Source of the DNA: Eubacterium sp.
GTDB taxonomy: Bacteria; Bacillota; Clostridia; Lachnospirales; Lachnospiraceae
Direction of reading: 5' to 3'
Length of the DNA: 5,551 nt
Assembly: GCA_003520145.1 (NCBI GenBank)
Contig: DOVJ01000011.1
Location: 1-5,551 of the forward strand
The position numbers and the translations under genes were made by a program. Below, in pieces: positions 1-4,504 of the stretch. The notes beneath the pieces are model-generated. The model made no database searches. It was not told the DNA's origin and was given only the letters and a program-made list of their open reading frames with translations. Position 1 is the stretch's first letter. Each line of letters starts with the position of its first letter.

Positions 1-616
1 TACCGGCAGCCACGATAACTATATCGGCTCTTCTTGTTACTTCAGCCATATCCTTAGTCTTCGTGTGACATATAGTAACAGTTGCATTCTTTGCAAGAAG
101 CATCATAGCAAGCGGCTTACCAACCACAAGACTTCTGCCCACAACAACAACTTCCTTACCTGTAAGATCCACATCATAATGCTCGAGGATCCTCATAACA
201 GCGCTAGGAGTACAAGGTGCGAAGCCTTCTCCGAATCCCTTGAACACACTAACCATAGACGCATCGGTTATACCGTCCACATCCTTAGATGGCTTAAGCT
301 CGTTAACGATAGCCTTCTCATTCAGATGCTTAGGAAGCGGTCTAAACAGAAGGATACCATCAACAGACTCGTCATCGTTGAGCTTATGTATGCACGATAC
401 AAGCTCTTCTTCAGTCTCATCTACAGGTAGAGCATGAACCTCAACCTCCATACCCAGAGTAGCAAAGCGCTTTGTTGCGCCTCTCTCATAAGACAGGTCA
501 TCTTCTCTCTCGCCTACGCGCACGATAGCTAACTTCCTTGAACCGCCTGCAAGCTTAGCCTTAATCTCCTCGTTCAGCGAAGCATTTACCTCTTTACTTA
601 ATAATAACTTAGCCAT
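1..616 (-). CDS. folD: Methylenetetrahydrofolate dehydrogenase FolD, 3' end cut off by window edge
   Basis: Cytosolic enzyme that oxidises 5,10-methylene-THF to methenyl-THF with NAD(P)+. Most FolD proteins also hydrolyse the product to 10-formyl-THF. The first 205 residues of about 280 are visible. Family signatures seen are SYERGATK (42-49), DGILLFRPLP (86-95), KDVDG (111-115), PCTPSAV (134-140), the dinucleotide-binding GRSLVVGKP (160-168) and ATVTICHTKT (178-187). The visible part ends at ADIVIVAAG. Anchored on Tyr43, an ungapped alignment puts Ala47 where bifunctional enzymes carry the catalytic lysine (human K56). The usual VQLPLP reads LFRPLP, so the conserved Gln (human Q100) is Phe91. 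Asp114 (human D125) is kept. I therefore infer a dehydrogenase with little or no cyclohydrolase activity, complemented by the adjacent fchA. The ATG at 616 lies one base after the fchA stop and has GGGAAGG 10 nt upstream, which suggests translational coupling. The family call is very secure. The loss of one activity is inference. Confidence 0.96.
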   Translation of the reverse strand, partial: MAKLLLSKEVNASLNEEIKAKLAGGSRKLAIVRVGEREDDLSYERGATKRFATLGMEVEVHALPVDETEEELVSCIHKLNDDESVDGILLFRPLPKHLNEKAIVNELKPSKDVDGITDASMVSVFKGFGEGFAPCTPSAVMRILEHYDVDLTGKEVVVVGRSLVVGKPLAMMLLAKNATVTICHTKTKDMAEVTRRADIVIVAAG

Positions 617-617
617 A

Positions 618-1250
618 TTATCTCAACCTTCCCATAACATCGTCAAATAACTCATCTGCCTTGCGTCCGTATCTATCAAGCATATCATCAGCCTTACGCT
701 CGAAGTCAAGAGCAACATCTCTGTTCTTCATAGACTTAGTGTTGATGAAGACATTAAGTGAAGCTCCCTTAAGCGCAGCCTTGGCAAATGTAGCTGCAAC
801 TCCGGCATCTGACAGAGCAATCTTACTTCCCTTAGCCGCAAAAGTCTCTATGAGATCAATCGCATCGCAGCAGCGCTCCATGATAAGAAGCGGAACCTCC
901 GTAGCCGTAAGAAGCGCATCTTCCATGACCTTATCCTTATAAGCCTTCTCTTCATCAGTTTCCTTAGGAAGCGAATAAGCCTTCGAAAGCGGTTCAAATG
1001 CTTTGGCATCCTCATCCATAAGTGACAAGAGTTCTCTTGTGAGCTTCTGTCCCTTATCCATGACAGCCTTAATCTCATCTTCCACATCAGCATACTTCTT
1101 CTTGCCGACAGTAAGACTTCCGACCATATCCCCAAGGCTCATGGCAAGCGCTCCAACAAGAGCAGATGCACCACCACCGCCCGGAACCGGTGCTTTACTC
1201 TCAAGCACCTCCACGAAAGCTTCAATATTCATCTTCTTCATCTCATCCAT
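618..1250 (-). CDS. fchA: Methenyltetrahydrofolate cyclohydrolase, cyclodeaminase (FTCD_C) family
   Basis: A 210-residue cytosolic protein of the formiminotransferase-cyclodeaminase C-terminal family. In anaerobes, stand-alone members (FchA) interconvert 5,10-methenyl-THF and 10-formyl-THF. The diagnostic motif PVPGGGGASALVGALA is at residues 21-36. The DEDAKAF acidic motif is at 79-85, a family-typical ATEVP at 116-120, and GSKIALSDAGVAA at 141-153, leading into ALKGASLNVFIN at 159-170. The protein is mostly helical with no signal peptide or membrane segment, and its length is normal for the family. Three in-frame ATGs occur at codons 1, 4 and 7. The first is preferred because AAAGG lies 11 nt upstream. 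It is the first gene of a two-gene operon with folD, and the context (a FolD missing cyclohydrolase residues) favours the cyclohydrolase role over formimino-THF cyclodeaminase. No formiminotransferase or histidine-degradation gene is visible. Confidence 0.93.
   Translation of the reverse strand: MDEMKKMNIEAFVEVLESKAPVPGGGGASALVGALAMSLGDMVGSLTVGKKKYADVEDEIKAVMDKGQKLTRELLSLMDEDAKAFEPLSKAYSLPKETDEEKAYKDKVMEDALLTATEVPLLIMERCCDAIDLIETFAAKGSKIALSDAGVAATFAKAALKGASLNVFINTKSMKNRDVALDFERKADDMLDRYGRKADELFDDVMGRLR
627..633 (-). promoter_or_regulatory. folD ribosome binding site inside the end of fchA
   Basis: On the minus strand GGGAAGG lies within the last codons of fchA, 10 nt before the folD ATG at 616. 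The fchA TAA (620-618) and the folD ATG (616-614) are separated by a single base. Ribosomes finishing fchA would stop almost on the folD start, a layout typical of translational coupling that keeps the two enzymes in proportion. Confidence 0.6.
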
Positions 1251-1281
1251 GTCTTTTTACGCCTTTCTTACAAAAAGTTTA

Positions 1282-1317
1282 CTAAAATATTATAGTTCGT
1301 TCATTTTTTAGACACAT
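1282..1317 (-). promoter_or_regulatory. Candidate sigma-A promoter of fchA-folD
   Basis: A perfect TATAAT -10 box occupies minus-strand 1294-1289. It would start a transcript near 1282 with a leader of about 32 nt containing the fchA ribosome binding site. The -35 position at normal spacing (about 1317-1312) reads ATGTGT, a poor match, so either a weak -35 or an activator must be assumed. No other good promoter precedes fchA in the 179-bp gap after lepB. Confidence 0.45.
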
Positions 1318-1385
1318 TTGGCCTGTATTATGTATATATAGACAAGAGATACAACACAACAGAACACTACTTTTTTCATAATACA

Positions 1386-1423
1386 ATAGCCTATGTCTTC
1401 GGATGTAGGCTATCCTCCTTTTT
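1386..1423 (+). terminator. 12-bp UUCG hairpin between lepB and fchA, best read as plus-strand RNA
   Basis: Arms 1386-1397 and 1402-1413 pair over 12 bp as plus-strand RNA, including two adjacent G-U pairs, and close on the extra-stable C(UUCG)G tetraloop. CCTCC and a run of five T follow (1419-1423). Read as minus-strand RNA, the two G-U pairs become C-A mismatches. The outer 8 bp remain, and the downstream tract TGTATTATG is only moderately U-rich. Position (17 nt past the lepB stop) argues that it ends the lepB transcript. Base pairing and T run argue for plus-strand termination. It may work both ways, and the five-base gap before the T run makes it imperfect. The rest of the 1251-1429 gap holds the fchA promoter candidate and no convincing gene. 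Confidence 0.5.
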
Positions 1424-1429
1424 ATCCCT

Positions 1430-2020
1430 TTATTTAATGAAACCTATATGTTCCACAGGTTCGCTTATAAGCCAGACTTTGCCTACAATCTGATTCTTAG
1501 TCACTGTACCTATCTTCTGATTACGACTATCCTCACTGTTATTCCTGTTATCACCGAGAACAAAGTACTCATTAGATGAAAGCTTAATCTCCTCAGAAGC
1601 TATACCGGCGCTATATATGATATCCTTCACAACATCCTTCTCAAGGACCTTGCCATCTATATATATGTGACCATCCTTTATGCATACAGTCTCTCCAGGA
1701 AGACCTATGACTCTCTTTATGAGAGGTACATCCTTGCCATCCTCCTGGTAATTAAAGCATATGACATCATACCTCTTGACCTTAGATAGCTTATAAGAAA
1801 CCTTATCAAGAAGCACAGAATCACCATTGGCTATGCCTGCTCCATCCTTACCAGGCTCAGACATAGAGTGCCCGCCCATAACAACAGCAGTGAAAAAACC
1901 ATTCCATATGAACAGCGTTATGAACACCACTATTATTATATCACATATCCACTTTGTTATCACATGAAGAAATTCAATTTCTTTTTTAGGCTGTTTATAT
2001 AAATCCATTCTGAAAACCAA
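1430..2020 (-). CDS. lepB: Signal peptidase I
   Basis: Membrane serine protease of the S26 family that cleaves signal peptides from exported proteins on the outer face of the membrane. One N-terminal transmembrane helix spans about residues 24-48. The catalytic serine motif GHSM has Ser52. KRYDVICF (82-89) corresponds to the conserved strand before the lysine. LIKRVIGLPGE (100-110) carries catalytic Lys102, and VLGDNRNNSEDSR (154-166) is the conserved C-terminal box. At 196 residues the length fits Gram-positive SipS-type enzymes. After the serine the usual SMxP reads SMSEP, followed by a glycine-rich GKDGAGIANGD, slightly longer than typical. The start is uncertain: the longest form begins with TTG at 2020, with AGGA 4 nt upstream, while an in-frame ATG at 2008 gives 192 residues but has no ribosome site. 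It lies 74 nt after rplS, a pairing common in Bacillota. Confidence 0.95.
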   Translation of the reverse strand: MVFRMDLYKQPKKEIEFLHVITKWICDIIIVVFITLFIWNGFFTAVVMGGHSMSEPGKDGAGIANGDSVLLDKVSYKLSKVKRYDVICFNYQEDGKDVPLIKRVIGLPGETVCIKDGHIYIDGKVLEKDVVKDIIYSAGIASEEIKLSSNEYFVLGDNRNNSEDSRNQKIGTVTKNQIVGKVWLISEPVEHIGFIK

Positions 2021-2059
2021 ATAATCCTACCATATGATCATAACAATCAATGGTAGGAT
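2013..2059 (-). promoter_or_regulatory. Strong hairpin in the rplS-lepB gap covering the lepB ribosome binding site
   Basis: A perfect 10-bp inverted repeat has arms 2059-2050 and 2033-2024 on the minus strand. A further 4-bp inner stem (2049-2046 with 2038-2035) leaves a 7-nt loop and one bulged base. The U-rich stretch TATTTGGTTTT follows at 2023-2013. This could be a weak intrinsic terminator or attenuator for rplS. The 3' arm also contains AGGA (2028-2025), the only plausible Shine-Dalgarno for lepB, so folding would hide it and reduce lepB translation. The dyad and its position are seen directly. Which mechanism applies is not decided by the sequence. Confidence 0.6.
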
Positions 2060-2094
2060 CAGTAAATCTTTAATTGAACGTCTAAGATCAATAA

Positions 2095-2442
2095 TTACTT
2101 AACTAACTCTTTAACCTTAGCTGCCTTACCGACTCTGTCTCTTAAGTAGAACAACTTAGCTCTTCTTACCTTACCGGTACGAACTACCTCAACCTTAACT
2201 ACGTTAGGTGAGTGAAGTGGCCATGTCTTCTCAACGCCAACACCGTTAGAGATCTTTCTAACAGTAAATGTAGCTCTAGAAGAACCACCCTGCTTCTTAG
2301 TTACAGTTCCTTCGAAAACCTGAATTCTTTCCTTCTCGCCTTCTCTGATCTTAGCTGATACCTTAACTGTATCACCTACGTTGAAAGAAGGAACCTCTGC
2401 CTTAAGCTGTGCAGATTCAATGTTCTTAATAATGTCGTTCAT
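2095..2442 (-). CDS. rplS: 50S ribosomal protein L19
   Basis: A structural protein of the large ribosomal subunit, located at the interface with the 30S subunit. It begins MNDIIKNIE and contains the family core: FNVGDTVKVSAKIREG, ERIQVFEGTV, GSSRATFTVRKIS, GVGVEKTWPLHSP and the basic tail KVRRAKLFYLRDRVGKAAKV. It has 115 residues, the normal length for L19. The frame stays open upstream to an ATG at 2496. The internal ATG at 2442 is clearly the start, because a near-perfect AAGGAGG lies 5 nt before it and the extra 18 residues match nothing in L19. It appears to have its own promoter in the 2443-2593 gap and is followed by lepB. In many bacteria rplS follows rpsP-rimM-trmD. Those genes are absent here and the upstream neighbour is an accessory gene, so the locus is rearranged relative to that order. 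Confidence 0.98.
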   Translation of the reverse strand: MNDIIKNIESAQLKAEVPSFNVGDTVKVSAKIREGEKERIQVFEGTVTKKQGGSSRATFTVRKISNGVGVEKTWPLHSPNVVKVEVVRTGKVRRAKLFYLRDRVGKAAKVKELVK

Positions 2443-2447
2443 AGCGA

Positions 2448-2454
2448 CCTCCTT
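2448..2454 (-). promoter_or_regulatory. rplS: rplS ribosome binding site
   Basis: AAGGAGG on the minus strand lies 5 nt before the ATG at 2442, a near-complete match to the 16S rRNA 3' end. It fixes the rplS start and rules out the longer reading from 2496. Confidence 0.85.
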
Positions 2455-2509
2455 AATATACTGGATGTTCTTAATACATACGTAACAGAGGACCATCTCT
2501 TTATTACAA

Positions 2510-2546
2510 CATATAGTATGTTATCATATCCTCATGCAAATTGCAA
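2510..2546 (-). promoter_or_regulatory. Candidate rplS promoter
   Basis: Two overlapping sigma-A-like solutions exist on the minus strand. TTGCAA (2546-2541) with a 17-bp spacer leads to TAACAT (2523-2518). TTGCAT (2539-2534) with 18 bp leads to TATATG (2515-2510). Either would give a leader of about 60-70 nt before the rplS ATG. The -35 area contains the perfect dyad TGCAA-A-TTGCA (2535-2545). I saw only short stems in the leader (for example AGAG/CTCT) and cannot confirm a ribosomal-protein leader structure. The choice between the two promoters cannot be settled by eye. Confidence 0.4.
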
Positions 2547-2557
2547 GAAGTTTTTTC

Positions 2558-2588
2558 AAAAAAAGTTTTCGTGTCTCTTGGCATACAC
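2558..2588 (-). terminator. Possible weak terminator after the TSP3-repeat gene
   Basis: Shortly after the stop at 2594 the minus strand has GTGT (2588-2585) and ACAC (2574-2571) that can pair around a 10-nt loop. A run of seven T follows at 2564-2558, six bases after the stem. CTCT/AGAG offers a competing 4-bp stem. The helix is short and the T run is not adjacent, so this is a weak candidate. It is the only terminator-like element separating the accessory cluster from rplS. Confidence 0.25.
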
Positions 2589-2593
2589 AGAGT

Positions 2594-3805
2594 CTAGTAA
2601 CCTGAGCCCTCAAAAATAGCACTATTTAATATAACAAATATAGCAGGACGATCAAGCGTCGCTGTCACATAGGCATTTTCATGATCCCATACAGTATCGA
2701 TCGGATACAATTCATCTTCTTCCACGTCAAGACGATAAACCTTCGGAGCGAATCCATTCATCACAAGGTTTGCCGAATCAAAATAATACGTCACCTCTGC
2801 ACTATCAAAAGAGCCATTCATGACTAATTCATATCCATCGCCCATATACCCCGGTATCTCTGGTCTAAACTCCACTGCACTCACTTTTAAAGATGATAAC
2901 TTGCCAGGATCTGCTTTTACCTTAACACTTACTACTGTACCTTTTCCAACCTCACTTACGGTCGTAATAAAAGCATTGTCCGCCACAAGTGGATTATAAC
3001 CATTATCTACTTCCCAGTCATCGTCCTTACCATCACCGTCTGTATCACGATTAAGCGGATCTGTACCATATATCTTCACTTCTTCATAATCGGTAAGAAG
3101 ATCTTCATCTGTAAATAAACCCCATGTGTATGTTCCAAGTCTCGCCTCTTCTATGTTAGTAAGACCATCCTCGTCAGCATCATCATCCCCATCAGGCTTT
3201 CCATCACCATTAGAATCAACTTTCAGAGGATCGGTTCCTATCTCTATAAGCTCTATGTAGTCATTAAGCCCATCGCCATCAGTATCGGCATTGTTAGGAT
3301 CAGTACCTGCAACTAGTTCCAAGTAAGTCTCTATTCCATCATTATCAGCATCACTCATATCTATATCAAGACCCTCAAGCCTGCTGAATGAATCATTATG
3401 AAACCATTCCTCATGCGTAATAACCCCTCCACCAGAAAGAGTCGCACACACCTTAACATATGAACCCGGAACTGAAAGGGGGACGCTATCTATAACCCAC
3501 TCCTTACTTACATCGATATCTTCATGTTTTAATACTCTGCCTCCCTTATCAAGCACTTCATAATACAGACCAGTTATAGTCTTATCCGTCTCCACTTTTC
3601 CACTCAGCGATTCACATTCAGACATATCATAACCCTTCATATCGCCAATATCGCAATAATCCAGGTTTTCAAGATTCATAACGATCCGCCCCAAGTCTTC
3701 ACCGCTTCCAGACTTATTCTTCTTACTCTTTATAACAACAATAGCAATAACACTTATGATCACAACCAGAAGTATCAAGCCACTAATTTTATATATTTTT
3801 CTCAT
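2594..3805 (-). CDS. Membrane-anchored protein with thrombospondin type 3-like calcium-binding repeats
   Basis: This is a 403-residue protein. A short basic N-terminus (MRKIYK) and a hydrophobic helix at about 8-25 followed by KSKKNK suggest an uncleaved anchor with the body outside the cell. No lipobox cysteine is seen. Residues 40-145 form an unrecognised, probably beta-rich domain. Residues 151-275 hold acidic repeats with the DxDxDG pattern: DADNDG (152-157), DTDGDG (174-179), DSNGDG (197-202), DADEDG (209-214), a degraded TDEDLL (232-237) and DTDGDG (254-259). GTDP spacers separate several of them. Such loops bind calcium in thrombospondin type 3 and related bacterial repeats. Residues 276-403 resemble the beta-rich tail that follows such repeats in clostridial surface proteins, but no von Willebrand A domain is present. 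The ATG at 3805 has AAGGAG 5 nt upstream. It is the last gene of the accessory cluster. Its function is unknown; a surface or adhesion role is inferred. Confidence 0.85.
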   Translation of the reverse strand: MRKIYKISGLILLVVIISVIAIVVIKSKKNKSGSGEDLGRIVMNLENLDYCDIGDMKGYDMSECESLSGKVETDKTITGLYYEVLDKGGRVLKHEDIDVSKEWVIDSVPLSVPGSYVKVCATLSGGGVITHEEWFHNDSFSRLEGLDIDMSDADNDGIETYLELVAGTDPNNADTDGDGLNDYIELIEIGTDPLKVDSNGDGKPDGDDDADEDGLTNIEEARLGTYTWGLFTDEDLLTDYEEVKIYGTDPLNRDTDGDGKDDDWEVDNGYNPLVADNAFITTVSEVGKGTVVSVKVKADPGKLSSLKVSAVEFRPEIPGYMGDGYELVMNGSFDSAEVTYYFDSANLVMNGFAPKVYRLDVEEDELYPIDTVWDHENAYVTATLDRPAIFVILNSAIFEGSGY

Positions 3806-3854
3806 ATTCTCTCCTTACAACCATATTCCAAATGCATCTGCATTCGCTACGCAT

Positions 3855-4496
3855 TCAATACCCTCCAATCCTACTATTATCGCCTGTATCGCCATAACGC
3901 CTCTTCAGTTCTTCCATGGCAAGTTCTTCACTTCCAAGTTCCTCTGTAAGCTTCTTGAATTCTTCAACCAAATCCATGGGCGCTAAGACAAAATCAGTCA
4001 CATACTTAGAACGCCCAAGAACATATATCGAACAAGCCTTGCTTACTATTCTGTAATCAGTAAAAGGATTCAATCCTGGGTTCTTATAAAACTTGAATTC
4101 ACCATTTTCCATTCTGTATCTGACAGTTATCCGTAATGTATGATCTTTTCTTTCACACATCTGCTTTATTGCTATAATAGTAGCATCATATCTTTTTCCG
4201 TACTTAAGTATTATCCTTCTCTTAAATTGATAGTATATTCCTCTCAGAGCTAAAAAAACTCCTATAATGAACGGACTAAAGATACAAATAATTTCTACCA
4301 ATTGTACAAAATCTCTAATACCATGTCTATAAAGATAAGGAAACAGTTGGCCCATCATATATAGAGCTTCGAAGCCTTTTCCATGCATCAAATCAAGTAA
4401 AATCACCAAAATACAGATAAATAATTGAATAAAAACACCCGAAAGAAAGCTTACTAAAATCTTTTCTCTATCAAGAGGTATATCTTTTTTCTTCAT
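3855..4496 (-). CDS. Two-helix membrane protein with DUF3592-like domain, function unknown
   Basis: This is a 213-residue protein that I do not recognise by name. After a charged start (MKKKDIPLDREK) there are two hydrophobic helices at about 13-36 and 66-88, joined by a roughly 30-residue loop. A basic stretch (FKRRIILKYGKRY, 91-103) then suggests that the remainder is cytoplasmic. Residues 103-170 (YDATIIAI, then LRITVRYRMENGE and CSIYVLGRSKYVTDFV) have the strand pattern of DUF3592-type domains, where a short beta domain follows membrane helices. The C-terminus (172-202) is a charged helix rich in Glu and Lys. The start is supported by AGGGGG, which overlaps the stop codon of the upstream gene and lies 4 nt before the ATG, indicating translational coupling. 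A 49-nt gap without a terminator separates it from the TSP3-repeat gene. An immunity or partner role to the upstream protein is possible but unproven. Confidence 0.75.
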   Translation of the reverse strand: MKKKDIPLDREKILVSFLSGVFIQLFICILVILLDLMHGKGFEALYMMGQLFPYLYRHGIRDFVQLVEIICIFSPFIIGVFLALRGIYYQFKRRIILKYGKRYDATIIAIKQMCERKDHTLRITVRYRMENGEFKFYKNPGLNPFTDYRIVSKACSIYVLGRSKYVTDFVLAPMDLVEEFKKLTEELGSEELAMEELKRRYGDTGDNSRIGGY

Positions 4497-4504
4497 ATTG
4501 CCCC

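Noticed and set aside
65..437. Plus-strand open frames opposite folD
   Set aside because: They are antisense to a frame with clear FolD motifs, have no ribosome sites and give unrecognisable low-complexity protein.
661..1311. Plus-strand and alternate-frame open frames across fchA
   Set aside because: They shadow a well-supported cyclodeaminase-family gene. The Ser/Leu-rich or Arg-rich products are typical of reversed or shifted coding frames.
1308..1379. A 23-residue hydrophobic small ORF on the minus strand (begins MKKVVFCCVVSL) between lepB and fchA
   Set aside because: It has no ribosome binding site directly upstream. The strong AAAGGAGG nearby is about 40 nt away on the other side of the hairpin, and the ORF overlaps the promoter region of fchA. 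Conservation would be needed to revive it.
2443..2496. N-terminal extension of rplS from the ATG at 2496
   Set aside because: The extra 18 residues do not match L19, and the perfect ribosome site points to the ATG at 2442.
2443..2515. Ribosomal-protein L19 leader autoregulatory RNA
   Set aside because: Only short 4-bp stems could be found by eye and I cannot match them to the known leader consensus. A covariance-model search would decide.
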